Shown in pieces: positions 1 through 8,746 of a stretch of DNA of 64,000 nucleotides. The DNA comes from Hyphomicrobiales bacterium (GTDB lineage: Bacteria; Pseudomonadota; Alphaproteobacteria; Rhizobiales; Rhizobiaceae): contig UBWZ01000016.1 in assembly GCA_900469345.1 (NCBI GenBank), positions 62,001 through 126,000 of the forward strand, read 5' to 3'. Both the position numbers and the translations under genes were made by a program. Every line of letters begins with the position of its first letter. Positions within the stretch are counted from its first letter, which is position 1. The notes under the pieces are model-generated. The model was not told the origin of the DNA. It ran no database searches and saw only the letters and a list, made by a program, of their open reading frames with translations.

Positions 1-86
1 CCGCGCGCTACTGGCGGCTGATGAACGAGGCGCCAACCCTGCTGATGATCATGATCGTGATCCTGGTCATCGTGAAGCCGTTTTAA
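1..86 (+). CDS. hemJ: HemJ-type protoporphyrinogen oxidase, C-terminal end only
   Basis: Only the last 27 codons are in the window; the gene starts to the left. The visible C-terminus reads ARYWRLMNEAPTLLMIMIVI and ends in VKPF, a final membrane helix plus the VKPF-type tail I associate with rhizobial HemJ. HemJ is an integral-membrane enzyme oxidising protoporphyrinogen IX to protoporphyrin IX in haem synthesis. The position immediately upstream of rho matches the usual alphaproteobacterial order near the origin. Identification rests on the short tail and the synteny, so it is probable rather than certain. Confidence 0.7.
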   Translation, partial: ARYWRLMNEAPTLLMIMIVILVIVKPF

Positions 87-260
87 TTTTTTCACCAGTC
101 TGTCGATGCCCCCTTGCGGGGTCGCGCGCGAACAGCTATTTTTCGCGCCATCTCATCTCGTGGCATGCGTGTAGTTTCCATCGTCCCGGATCTTCTTCCG
201 TGGAAGCGAATTCACCGACACGCCTACTTCTCCCCAAATTTCCAGTGTGGTCCCCCCTTC

Positions 261-1526
261 ATGGCTGAAATGAAGCTTCAAGAACTCAAGAGCAAATCTC
301 CGACGGATTTGCTCACCTTTGCCGAATCACTCGAGGTCGAAAACGCCAGCACAATGCGCAAGCAGGAGCTGATGTTTGCGATCCTGAAGGTTCTGGCGAG
401 CCAGGATGTCGAGATCATCGGCGAGGGCGTGGTCGAGGTCCTTCAGGACGGGTTCGGCTTCCTGCGTTCGGCCAATGCCAATTACCTGCCGGGCCCGGAC
501 GACATCTACATTTCGCCGTCGCAGATCCGCCGTTTCTCGCTGAAAACCGGCGACACGGTCGAAGGGCCGATCCGGGGACCCAAGGAAGGCGAACGCTATT
601 TTGCGCTGCTGAAGGTCAACACGATCAACTTCGACGATCCGGAGAAGATCCGCCACAAGGTTCACTTCGACAACCTGACACCGCTTTATCCGAACGAGCG
701 GTTCAAAATGGAACTGGACATTCCGACGTCGAAAGACCTGTCCGCCCGCGTGATCGATCTGGTTGCTCCGCTCGGCAAGGGCCAGCGTGGTCTGATCGTC
801 GCTCCGCCACGGACCGGTAAGACCGTTTTGCTGCAAAACATCGCGCATTCCATCACCGCCAATCATCCGGAATGCTACCTGATCGTTCTTCTAATCGACG
901 AGCGGCCTGAAGAGGTCACCGACATGCAGCGGTCGGTCAAGGGCGAGGTCGTGTCGTCGACATTTGACGAGCCGGCCGTGCGCCACGTCCAGGTTGCCGA
1001 AATGGTCATCGAGAAGGCAAAGCGTCTTGTCGAACACGGACGTGACGTTGTCATCCTGCTTGATTCGATCACCCGCCTTGGTCGTGCCTACAACACCGTC
1101 GTCCCCTCATCTGGCAAGGTCCTGACGGGCGGCGTGGATGCCAACGCACTCCAGCGGCCGAAACGCTTCTTCGGTGCTGCCCGTAATATCGAAGAAGGTG
1201 GTTCGCTTACCATCATCGCGACTGCGCTGATCGATACCGGAAGCCGAATGGACGAAGTGATTTTCGAAGAATTCAAAGGTACCGGCAATTCGGAAATCGT
1301 GCTCGACCGCAAAGTCGCGGACAAGCGCATCTTCCCGTCGATGGATATCCTCAAATCCGGTACGCGTAAGGAAGATCTCCTCGTTCCCCGACAGGACCTC
1401 CAGAAGATCTTCGTTCTTCGTCGTATTCTGGCCCCGATGGGAACGACAGATGCTATCGAATTCCTGATCGACAAGCTCAAGCAGACGAAGAACAACGGCG
1501 ATTTCTTCGACTCGATGAACACGTAA
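261..1526 (+). CDS. rho: Transcription termination factor Rho
   Basis: Hexameric RNA-dependent ATPase and helicase that ends transcription of untranslated RNA. The 421-residue protein is the usual family length. It has the N-terminal Rho domain, a cold-shock-type RNA-binding fold around residues 70-160 ([22 protein letters not shown] region), a Walker A APPRTGKT near residues 181-188, and a Walker B VVILLDS. The ATG at 261 gives the standard [10 protein letters not shown] start; an in-frame TTG at 114 would add 49 unlikely residues with no ribosome site. A 174-nt untranslated stretch separates it from hemJ and could host autoregulation, which is common for rho. A hairpin terminator follows. 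Confidence 0.97.
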   Translation: MAEMKLQELKSKSPTDLLTFAESLEVENASTMRKQELMFAILKVLASQDVEIIGEGVVEVLQDGFGFLRSANANYLPGPDDIYISPSQIRRFSLKTGDTVEGPIRGPKEGERYFALLKVNTINFDDPEKIRHKVHFDNLTPLYPNERFKMELDIPTSKDLSARVIDLVAPLGKGQRGLIVAPPRTGKTVLLQNIAHSITANHPECYLIVLLIDERPEEVTDMQRSVKGEVVSSTFDEPAVRHVQVAEMVIEKAKRLVEHGRDVVILLDSITRLGRAYNTVVPSSGKVLTGGVDANALQRPKRFFGAARNIEEGGSLTIIATALIDTGSRMDEVIFEEFKGTGNSEIVLDRKVADKRIFPSMDILKSGTRKEDLLVPRQDLQKIFVLRRILAPMGTTDAIEFLIDKLKQTKNNGDFFDSMNT

Positions 1527-1551
1527 CGCTTAGCCGGATTCTTTGACTTGA

Positions 1552-1577
1552 AGCGCTCGGGAAACCGGGCGCTTTTT
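1552..1577 (+). terminator. Intrinsic terminator after rho
   Basis: Arms AGCGCTCGG and CCGGGCGCT form a 9-bp stem with one G-U pair around a GAAA tetraloop, followed by TTTTT. It sits 25 nt after the rho stop and 25 nt before mnmE, so it should separate the two transcripts. Confidence 0.88.
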
Positions 1578-1602
1578 CACTTCCGGAACCGAGGACCGAT
1601 CC

Positions 1603-2895
1603 ATGTCTCTCGATACGATTTATGCTCTCTCCAGTGGCGCCTTGCCCGCTGGTATCGCGGTGGTCCGGTTGAGCGGACCCGAAGCGTTTGCAGCGACAAA
1701 ACACCTCATTGGTCACGTGCCATCAATCGGTCGCGCGGCCTTACGGACGCTGCGCCGGCAAGACCATTCCGTCCTTGACCAGGCTCTTATTGTGGCTTTC
1801 GAGGCCCCTGCATCGTTCACCGGCGAAGACACTGTAGAGTTTCACCTGCATGGAAGCCGGGCTGTTGTCTCGGCGCTTTTTGCAGAATTTCGGGCAATCC
1901 CGGGACTGCGACCGGCAGAAGCCGGAGAATATGCACGGCGCGCGTTCAACAATGGCAAGATTGATCTCGTGGAAGTCGAAGGCTTAGCCGATCTGATCGC
2001 TTCCGAAACGGAAATGCAGCGCCGGCTGGCTATCGAGCAGGGATTTGGCGGGCTATCAGACCTCTATATGGGATGGGCCGGGCGCCTCACACGGTCGCGC
2101 GCACTGATCGAAGCCGAGCTTGATTTCGCTGACGAGGATGATGTTCCTGGGTCCGTGGCGGATCAGGTCTGGGCAGACGTTGCGATGATACATGCTGATC
2201 TGACTGCCCATACCTCCGGAAGCTCAAGCGCGGAAATCATCCGCGATGGTTTCAAAATCGTCATTGCAGGGCCGCCTAACGCAGGCAAGTCGAGCCTCAT
2301 GAATGCGCTGGCCCAGCGCGATGTCGCTATTGTCACCGAGGTTGCAGGTACCACGCGTGATATCCTGCATGTGGATCTCGATCTCGATGGGTATCTTGTC
2401 CGGCTTTATGACACGGCTGGCATCCGAGACAGCGAGGATCGCGTTGAGCAAGAAGGTATCCGCAGAGCGCATCTAGCAGTGGAGCAGGCGGACCTGGTTC
2501 TCATGCTGGAGGAAATCGATTCGAATACGAAACGTGCATCCCGCCCATCTAAGACCATCGCGGTCGGAACGAAACTTGATGTCCATAGCCGAAGCACAGC
2601 TTATGACGTCTGTATTTCCGTCTCATCAGACGAAGGTCTTGAGGATCTTCGTGATCTGATCCTCGATCGCGTTCGGGCCGCTTGGACCGGTTCTCTCGTA
2701 CCCAGCAGGGACCGGCATCTTCGATATCTTACACAAGCTTCACATTTCCTTGCGGAAGCGTTAGAGGATGGGCCACTGGACTTGCGCGCAGAGAGCTTGC
2801 GGGCAGCAGCAGCGAGCCTGGGTCGGATTACCGGCCGTGTGGATGTCGAGCAGTTGTTGGACGTGATCTTCTCGCAATTCTGCATCGGCAAATGA
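1603..2895 (+). CDS. mnmE: tRNA-modification GTPase MnmE
   Basis: GTPase that works with MnmG to install the (carboxymethyl)aminomethyl group on U34 of certain tRNAs. Of 430 residues, the N-terminal part is the folate-binding TrmE domain ([12 protein letters not shown] start). An inserted G domain has G1 GPPNAGKSS near residue 222 and switch motif GTTRD, followed by DTAG. The C-terminus ends in the hallmark CIGK. It is a little shorter than the E. coli protein, as I expect in rhizobia. Its partner mnmG starts 40 nt downstream. The TGA stop is itself part of a parS-like palindrome. Confidence 0.97.
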   Translation: MSLDTIYALSSGALPAGIAVVRLSGPEAFAATKHLIGHVPSIGRAALRTLRRQDHSVLDQALIVAFEAPASFTGEDTVEFHLHGSRAVVSALFAEFRAIPGLRPAEAGEYARRAFNNGKIDLVEVEGLADLIASETEMQRRLAIEQGFGGLSDLYMGWAGRLTRSRALIEAELDFADEDDVPGSVADQVWADVAMIHADLTAHTSGSSSAEIIRDGFKIVIAGPPNAGKSSLMNALAQRDVAIVTEVAGTTRDILHVDLDLDGYLVRLYDTAGIRDSEDRVEQEGIRRAHLAVEQADLVLMLEEIDSNTKRASRPSKTIAVGTKLDVHSRSTAYDVCISVSSDEGLEDLRDLILDRVRAAWTGSLVPSRDRHLRYLTQASHFLAEALEDGPLDLRAESLRAAAASLGRITGRVDVEQLLDVIFSQFCIGK

Positions 2896-2908
2896 TTCAC
2901 GTGAAACG
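2893..2908. promoter_or_regulatory. parS-like ParB-binding site (imperfect)
   Basis: TGATTCACGTGAAACG matches the bacterial parS consensus TGTTTCACGTGAAACA at 14 of 16 bases, with the central CACGTG intact. The first mismatch is imposed by the mnmE stop codon TGA, which forms the first three bases. It lies 3.3 kb upstream of parB. Confidence 0.7.
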
Positions 2909-2935
2909 CTCGGCGAGCGTGACGGAGTTTTTCTA

Positions 2936-4807
2936 ATGAAATTCGATGTGATCGTGATCGGTGGAGGTCATGCAGGCTGCGAGGCAGCCAGCGCGTCCGC
3001 ACGCCTTGGTGCCAGGACAGCACTGATAACGCACCGGATCGACACGATCGGCATCATGTCGTGTAACCCAGCCATTGGCGGGCTGGGCAAAGGCCATCTG
3101 GTGCGCGAGATCGATGCCATGGACGGGCTCATGGGTCGGGCTGCGGATGCTGCTGGCATTCAGTTCCGCTTGCTGAACCGTAAGAAAGGTCCCGCTGTCA
3201 GAGGACCGCGAACACAGGCTGACCGGCGTCTGTATCGCGAGGCGATCCATCACGCAATTACCCACCATGCGAACCTCACGGTGATTGAGGGCGACGCATT
3301 CGATCTCGATATCTTCGACGGACGCGTCTGCGCGGTGTTGATGAAAGACGGCCGTCGATTCGCTTGCGGAACAATTGTTCTCACCACAGGGACGTTCCTA
3401 CGCGGCATGATCCACTTGGGCACCGAAAAGATCCCTGCCGGCCGGGTCGGCGAGCCTCCTTCGATGGGTCTTTCAGCCACACTTGCAAGATACAATCTTG
3501 CGTTAGGCCGGCTCAAGACCGGAACGCCTGCGAGGTTGGACGGACGAACGATTGACTGGACATCGGTCGGACGCCAGGAGGCAGATGATGAACCCGTTCC
3601 ATTTTCCCTGATGACGGATCGGATCACCACCAAGCAGATCGCCTGCGGGGTCACCCGAACAACCGACGACACCCATCGAATCATCCGGGCCAATATCCAT
3701 TTTTCGGCTATGTATTCTGGTCAGATCGAAGGTGTCGGGCCTCGTTACTGTCCTTCGATCGAGGACAAGATCGTCCGGTTCGGTGAACGCGACGGCCATC
3801 AGATTTTCCTGGAGCCTGAAGGCCTGGATGACCCACTGGTGTATCCAAACGGGATCTCAACATCCCTTCCCGCTCATATCCAAGAGGCGTTTATCCGGAC
3901 GATTCCCGGTCTCGAAAAGGTCGACATCGCTCAACCCGGATACGCCATAGAATATGATTATGTCGACCCTCGTGAGCTGACAGCGAGCCTGGAAGTCCGC
4001 AAACTGAGGGGCCTTTTCTTAGCGGGGCAGATCAATGGGACAACGGGCTACGAGGAAGCAGCCGCGCAGGGGTTGGTTGCGGGGATTAACGCTGCTCGCC
4101 TGGCATCTGGCGAGGCTGCGCATGTCTTCAGCCGATCCGAATCCTACATCGGCGTTATGATCGATGACCTGACATCCAAGGGCGTCACCGAACCCTATCG
4201 TATGTTTACCTCACGTGCCGAATACCGACTGTCGCTACGCGCGGATAATGCTGATCTCCGGCTCACTCCAATTGCATCATCGCTGGGAATAGTTGGAAGT
4301 GAGCGCTGGCAGAAATTCTCGCGTTTCAAAGAGGAAATTGATCAGGGCCGCACCTATCTGCAATCTGTCAATCTCACGCCGGCCGAGGCACAACGAGTTG
4401 GCATATCGCTCAATCAGGACGGGAAGCGTCGAAACGGATACGACCTTCTAGCATTTCCAAATCAAACAATGGCCGGTCTAGCGTCTGTTTGGCCAGATCT
4501 GGTGCAGGTATCGCGAAAGGCGGCAGAAGCCTTAGAGATCGAAGCCTCTTATTCGGTGTATATGGACCGACAGCGGGCTGACATCGTTTCGTTGCAGCGT
4601 GATGAAGCAGTTTCGATCCCCATAGATTTTGATTTCAGCACTCTTCCAGGTCTCTCTAACGAACTGAAACTGAAGCTTACCAATGCTCGGCCGGCAAATC
4701 TTGCTCGCGCGGGATTGGTCGACGGTATGACACCAGCTGCCCTCGCCCTTCTCCTTGCGCTTCTGAAGAAGGAAAGTGCCGCACAACGCCTCCAGCGAGT
4801 CTCCTAA
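2936..4807 (+). CDS. mnmG: tRNA uridine-5-carboxymethylaminomethyl modification enzyme MnmG (GidA)
   Basis: FAD-dependent partner of MnmE in wobble-U34 modification. The 623 residues are family length. The N-terminus has the dinucleotide motif VIGGGHAG at residues 7-14, then [20 protein letters not shown] and the [10 protein letters not shown] segment. A second GidA signature [16 protein letters not shown] lies near residue 363. The helical C-terminal domain, with the [20 protein letters not shown] stretch, is complete. Its TAA stop shares one base with the rsmG start, so the two are translationally adjacent. Confidence 0.97.
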   Translation: MKFDVIVIGGGHAGCEAASASARLGARTALITHRIDTIGIMSCNPAIGGLGKGHLVREIDAMDGLMGRAADAAGIQFRLLNRKKGPAVRGPRTQADRRLYREAIHHAITHHANLTVIEGDAFDLDIFDGRVCAVLMKDGRRFACGTIVLTTGTFLRGMIHLGTEKIPAGRVGEPPSMGLSATLARYNLALGRLKTGTPARLDGRTIDWTSVGRQEADDEPVPFSLMTDRITTKQIACGVTRTTDDTHRIIRANIHFSAMYSGQIEGVGPRYCPSIEDKIVRFGERDGHQIFLEPEGLDDPLVYPNGISTSLPAHIQEAFIRTIPGLEKVDIAQPGYAIEYDYVDPRELTASLEVRKLRGLFLAGQINGTTGYEEAAAQGLVAGINAARLASGEAAHVFSRSESYIGVMIDDLTSKGVTEPYRMFTSRAEYRLSLRADNADLRLTPIASSLGIVGSERWQKFSRFKEEIDQGRTYLQSVNLTPAEAQRVGISLNQDGKRRNGYDLLAFPNQTMAGLASVWPDLVQVSRKAAEALEIEASYSVYMDRQRADIVSLQRDEAVSIPIDFDFSTLPGLSNELKLKLTNARPANLARAGLVDGMTPAALALLLALLKKESAAQRLQRVS

Positions 4808-5424
4808 TGAATTTGAACGGCATGAGTGTTTCACGTGAAACGCGGGAGCGATTGAGCCTCTTTTCGGAGCTCTTCAGGAAATGGGCAAAGTCTATCAACC
4901 TCGTCGCACCATCCACATTGGATGACCTATGGACCAGGCATATCGCCGATAGTGCACAGATCTTTCAACTTTCTCCCGGGCCGCATAACTGGCTTGACGT
5001 GGGTTCGGGTGGTGGTTTCCCAGGTGTGATTACGGCTATCCTTCTTGCAGAACAGGGAGACGGATGGGTTCATCTCGTCGAGAGCAATCAAAAGAAGGCA
5101 GCTTTCCTCCGGGTTGCGCTCGCGGAAACTGCCGCTCGGGGGTCTGTCCACGCCATCCGAGTCGAGACAGCCCAAGAGTCCTTTCCGGCCTGTGACCGTG
5201 TGTCTGCCCGAGCATTTGCTGAACTTGATCTACTTTTCACCTATGTCGCGCCGTGGATGGAGCGAGATTCGACCAAGGCTTTTCTCCACAAAGGCCGGGA
5301 TTATCAACGCGAACTTGCAAAAGCGCGTGGCTCGTGGGATTTCGATCTGCTAGAACATAGAAGTGTTGTCGAGCCGGATTCCGTGATCCTTGAGGTCAGC
5401 CAGCTGAGGCGCCACGTCGTTTAG
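4807..5424 (+). CDS. rsmG: 16S rRNA (guanine527-N7)-methyltransferase RsmG (GidB)
   Basis: SAM-dependent methyltransferase for G527 of 16S rRNA; loss is linked to low-level streptomycin resistance in several bacteria. The 205-residue protein has the GidB core with SAM motif [11 protein letters not shown] (about residues 60-70), then [12 protein letters not shown] and RAFAELD. The start overlaps the mnmG stop by one base (taATG); a second ATG five codons in is possible. Residues 8-12 (VSRET) are encoded by a near-perfect parS palindrome, which constrains the N-terminus. It ends 12 nt before parA. Confidence 0.96.
   Translation: MNLNGMSVSRETRERLSLFSELFRKWAKSINLVAPSTLDDLWTRHIADSAQIFQLSPGPHNWLDVGSGGGFPGVITAILLAEQGDGWVHLVESNQKKAAFLRVALAETAARGSVHAIRVETAQESFPACDRVSARAFAELDLLFTYVAPWMERDSTKAFLHKGRDYQRELAKARGSWDFDLLEHRSVVEPDSVILEVSQLRRHVV
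4827..4842. promoter_or_regulatory. parS ParB-binding site
   Basis: TGTTTCACGTGAAACG matches consensus TGTTTCACGTGAAACA at 15 of 16 bases. It lies inside the first codons of rsmG and about 600 bp ahead of parA. It is the strongest parS in the window and the likely main ParB loading site here. Confidence 0.9.
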
Positions 5425-5436
5425 ACAGGTGCGGGT

Positions 5437-6225
5437 ATGGACAAGAATCGAATTATAACTATTGCGAACCAAAAGGGCGGTGTCGGAAAGACAACGACCG
5501 CGATCAACCTTGCCACGGCATTAGCCGCCATCGGTGAGAATGTTTTGATTGTTGACCTCGATCCTCAAGGCAATGCAAGTACCGGGCTCGGTATTGACCG
5601 CAAATCTCGCAAGCTATCGTCCTACGATCTGCTGATGGGGTACAACACGATCCCCGAGACCGTTATGCGGACTGCTGTTCCTAATCTGTCGATCATTCCG
5701 TCCACTATGGATCTGCTCGGATTCGAAATGGAAATCTCGCAGAACAGCGATAGGGCTTTTCGCCTGCGACGCGCGCTTTCGACCGCAGACGCTCTGGCCT
5801 ATAGCTATATCCTGCTGGATTGCCCACCTTCCTTCAACCTACTGACAATGAATGCAATGGCTGGCGCTCATTCTGTGCTTGTCCCGCTCCAATGCGAGTT
5901 CTTTGCTTTGGAAGGTTTGAGTCAACTTCTGGAGACGGTCGACCAGGTCCGTCGCACCGTAAATCCGAACCTCGATATTCAGGGCATCGTCTTGACCATG
6001 TTCGACGCGCGGAACAATCTCGCACAACAGGTTGTCTCAGATGTTCGCACATATCTTGGCGAGAAGGTATATCACACGCTCATTCCAAGGAACGTGAGGG
6101 TATCCGAAGCGCCGTCGCATGGAAAGCCGGCTATCCTTTATGACTTAAAATGTGCCGGTAGCCAGGCTTACTTGCAGCTGGCATCCGAGGTTATCCAGCG
6201 CGAACGTCGCCGTAAGGCGGCCTAG
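5437..6225 (+). CDS. parA: Chromosome partitioning ATPase ParA
   Basis: Deviant Walker-type ATPase that binds DNA non-specifically when ATP-bound and moves ParB-parS complexes during origin segregation. 262 residues: KGGVGKTTT at 13-21 is the deviant Walker A with the signature lysine, and LDCPPSFNLLTMNAM carries Walker B. VDLDPQGNAS follows the second strand. It lacks the N-terminal HTH extension of large plasmid ParA proteins, consistent with a chromosomal type. It is followed after 25 nt by parB. Confidence 0.97.
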   Translation: MDKNRIITIANQKGGVGKTTTAINLATALAAIGENVLIVDLDPQGNASTGLGIDRKSRKLSSYDLLMGYNTIPETVMRTAVPNLSIIPSTMDLLGFEMEISQNSDRAFRLRRALSTADALAYSYILLDCPPSFNLLTMNAMAGAHSVLVPLQCEFFALEGLSQLLETVDQVRRTVNPNLDIQGIVLTMFDARNNLAQQVVSDVRTYLGEKVYHTLIPRNVRVSEAPSHGKPAILYDLKCAGSQAYLQLASEVIQRERRRKAA

Positions 6226-6250
6226 ACTCTAATTCGATAGGTATTTTCTT

Positions 6251-7132
6251 ATGGTTGATGATCCTTCCAAGCGTCGCCTGGGACGCGGTCTTGCTGCGCT
6301 GATCGGGGAAATGGACCAGCCTCTTCCACAGGAAGGACAAGCTAAAAGCGTCAATCCTGACCGTTTGGTGCCCATCGAGCAAATTGCGCGAAATCCAAAG
6401 AATCCACGGCGCTATTTTGACGAGGGAGACCTTCAGGATCTCTCCAGTTCGATCCGGCAGCACGGGATTGTTCAGCCGGTCGTTGTTCGGCAGCGCAATG
6501 ACGGCTACGAGATAATCGCTGGTGAGCGCCGGTGGCGCGCGGCCCAGCTGGCCGGACTGGTCGAAATCCCCGTCATCGTGCGTGACGTCGATGATCGCAC
6601 GGCGCTCGAAATTGCTATCGTCGAAAACGTTCAACGGGCTGATCTCAATCCGCTCGAAGAGGCGCTTGGCTATGATCAACTGATCGCCGAGCACGGCTAT
6701 ACACAGAACGATCTCGGCGAAATCATCGGAAAAAGTCGTAGCCACGTCGCAAACAGCCTTCGCTTGCTGAAGCTGCCGGATCCCGTCCGCGACATGCTCG
6801 CTGCCGGTTCGCTCTCGGCTGGACACGCAAGGGCACTGATCACGACTTCAGACCCCGCGGCGCTCGCCAAGCAGATTGTTTCGAAGGGAATGTCGGTGCG
6901 CGATGCTGAGCGACTTGCTCAGAACGACATCAAGGGTCAGTCGTCGGAAGGACGGGGTGCGCCAAAAACCGTCGACAAGGATTCCGATACCCTGGCTCTC
7001 GAGCGCACTCTCACCGACGCCTTGGGGCTCGAAGTGAAGATCAGCCACAAGGGCGGCAGCGGGCACATTCGGGTCAACTACCGAACTCTTGAGCAACTGG
7101 AAGACATTTGCCGACTGCTGGAGCGAAAATAG
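6251..7132 (+). CDS. parB: Chromosome partitioning protein ParB
   Basis: CTP-dependent DNA clamp that loads at parS and spreads. 293 residues: an N-terminal ParA-stimulating tail (KRRLGRGLAALIG), the ParB/Srx CTP-binding domain with GERRWRA at 91-97 and ENVQRADLNPLEEA at 125-138, a helix-turn-helix around 150-175 (TQNDLGEIIGKSRSHVANSL), and a C-terminal dimerisation domain. It ends one base from the convergent holA stop. The parS-like sites at 2893, 4827 and 13955 are its probable targets. Confidence 0.97.
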   Translation: MVDDPSKRRLGRGLAALIGEMDQPLPQEGQAKSVNPDRLVPIEQIARNPKNPRRYFDEGDLQDLSSSIRQHGIVQPVVVRQRNDGYEIIAGERRWRAAQLAGLVEIPVIVRDVDDRTALEIAIVENVQRADLNPLEEALGYDQLIAEHGYTQNDLGEIIGKSRSHVANSLRLLKLPDPVRDMLAAGSLSAGHARALITTSDPAALAKQIVSKGMSVRDAERLAQNDIKGQSSEGRGAPKTVDKDSDTLALERTLTDALGLEVKISHKGGSGHIRVNYRTLEQLEDICRLLERK

Positions 7133-7133
7133 C

Positions 7134-8171
7134 TCAAGCTCTGCGTCGCGCTTGGGCCGCTGCTGCCATCAAGGCCTGAAGAGCAATGCTGGGCTCAAGG
7201 ACTTGCCTCTGCCGCGATGCCAAGACTGCTGCCTGCAGTCGTTCAGCCTCGCGCTTGATCGACGCAGGACCCCAGTCTCTCAAGGCCTGTTCGATGATTG
7301 GCTTCCGCTTGAAGTGCAAATGACGGCCCAGCGTCATCATTACCTGGCCAACCTGCAGCCTTTTTTCATCCATCTCCGAGCGCATTGCATCGAGCATCTG
7401 CAATTGCCTCAGGCATGATTGCAGCACAATGAATACCGAGGTCTTGGAAGCCACGACCTTCTGGATGGCTCGATTGAGGGCAGCGAGATCTCCGGTCAAC
7501 ACGGCATCGACAGCGTCGTCGGCGGAAACGCTGCTCGCATCTCCGATGATGTCATCCACTTGGCGTTCGTCGATCACAGCGCTTCCGCGACAATAGAGCG
7601 CCAGTTTGCGGATCTCGTTTCGGGATGCGATACGATCGCCGCCTAAGAGTTCCATCAGCCTCGAACGCGCGGCTGGGCTGATTTTCAGATTGTCCGCTTC
7701 CAGTTCAATATCAATGAGGCCTTGGAGCGCCCTGGCATCATCCGCGTAGCAGGGAATTACGGCAATATTTTTAGCCGGCTCAGCAATCTTTCGAAGACCG
7801 CTTCCCTTCTTGAGATCGCCAGCTTCCACTATCAGGATATTGGCCGGAGCGGGGCCCGCTGCCAGCACCAGCATGGCGTCGAGAAGCGGCTTTTCGTTTG
7901 CCGCACCGCGCAGCCAGACGAGCTTTTCTCCGCCGAACAGGCCAAGAGAGTTGACCTCGTCCATCAAGCGTCCAGGGTCGCCCGAGAGGTCGCTCACATC
8001 CATCTTGAGCATGGAAAACGGATCGTCCGTTGCCACGCCGGTGAATTTGGCGACCGCGGCGGCGCGCTCCGAAACGAGGCCGCGGTCGGGGCCATAGATC
8101 ACGAATATCTTGTAGAGCTCGACCCCCCTTTTTACGAAGCGATCGAATTCGTGCGACTTTATTTCTGCCAT
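7134..8171 (-). CDS. holA: DNA polymerase III delta subunit
   Basis: Clamp-loader delta subunit, which opens the beta sliding clamp. The 345 residues show the delta fold rather than strong catalytic motifs: an N-terminal degenerate AAA domain (IFVIYGPDRGLVSERA, then LFGGEKLVWLRG), a middle lid domain and a C-terminal helical collar (LEPSIALQALMAAAAQARRRA). Its start overlaps the end of lptE by 13 nt, and with leuS it forms a tight minus-strand operon. The lptE-holA pairing is widespread in proteobacteria and supports the call. Confidence 0.93.
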   Translation of the reverse strand: MAEIKSHEFDRFVKRGVELYKIFVIYGPDRGLVSERAAAVAKFTGVATDDPFSMLKMDVSDLSGDPGRLMDEVNSLGLFGGEKLVWLRGAANEKPLLDAMLVLAAGPAPANILIVEAGDLKKGSGLRKIAEPAKNIAVIPCYADDARALQGLIDIELEADNLKISPAARSRLMELLGGDRIASRNEIRKLALYCRGSAVIDERQVDDIIGDASSVSADDAVDAVLTGDLAALNRAIQKVVASKTSVFIVLQSCLRQLQMLDAMRSEMDEKRLQVGQVMMTLGRHLHFKRKPIIEQALRDWGPASIKREAERLQAAVLASRQRQVLEPSIALQALMAAAAQARRRA

Positions 8172-8746
8172 GCAGGCTTCGGCTGCGGCTGTACCAGCGG
8201 AGAGGATTGCGGTTCACGGGACAAGGCGATCGCGATCTCGCCACGCATAAACTCCGCGGCCTCCCGAGCGGCGCGGTTTTCGGCGTCACGGATCGATCGA
8301 AGCTTGGCAAAACTCTGCCCGGAGACGTCGATCTGAGAGACAACCTCGCGAGTGGCGGTCTTGATGACTTGGCCGTCACGGATGCGCGTCAGCGTGTAGG
8401 TTACCGACAAGGCAACCCGTCCAGCCACGGGTGTATTGGTCACGGCAACAGTGTTGTCGTCGGTGGTAATGTCGAGGATGCTGGAAGCCGAGCTTTTCGC
8501 GGTCATGGTGACTTCGTACTCGGGATGCGCCGGCTCCCCTGCCCCGCCGGCGGCGAGAAAGATCAAGTTGTTGCGGACGACCTGTTCTATGCGGTTATGC
8601 GGGTCGGCAAACCCGACCGTGGAGAGGCGCTGGCCAGCTCCGGTGCTTTCCGAATAGAGAGGGCGCACCTGGCAGCCGGCCAGAAGGACGAGGGCACCGG
8701 CAGCGAGAGCCAGAGCGATGCGGCGGGCGGAGCGGTCAGGCGACAA
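8159..8746 (-). CDS. lptE: LPS-assembly lipoprotein LptE
   Basis: Outer-membrane lipoprotein that plugs the LptD barrel and helps deliver lipopolysaccharide to the surface. 195 residues; the N-terminal signal ends in lipobox LAGC with acylated Cys near residue 25, followed by QVRPLYSES, a typical start of the mature LptE/RlpB core. Sequence is otherwise poorly conserved, so the call leans on the lipobox, the size, and the leuS-lptE-holA order. It overlaps leuS by 11 nt and holA by 13 nt. Confidence 0.88.
   Translation of the reverse strand: MSPDRSARRIALALAAGALVLLAGCQVRPLYSESTGAGQRLSTVGFADPHNRIEQVVRNNLIFLAAGGAGEPAHPEYEVTMTAKSSASSILDITTDDNTVAVTNTPVAGRVALSVTYTLTRIRDGQVIKTATREVVSQIDVSGQSFAKLRSIRDAENRAAREAAEFMRGEIAIALSREPQSSPLVQPQPKPAWQK

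Noticed and set aside
114-260. N-terminal extension of Rho from TTG 114
   Set aside because: No ribosome site, Arg-rich leader unlike Rho; the ATG at 261 gives the family start.
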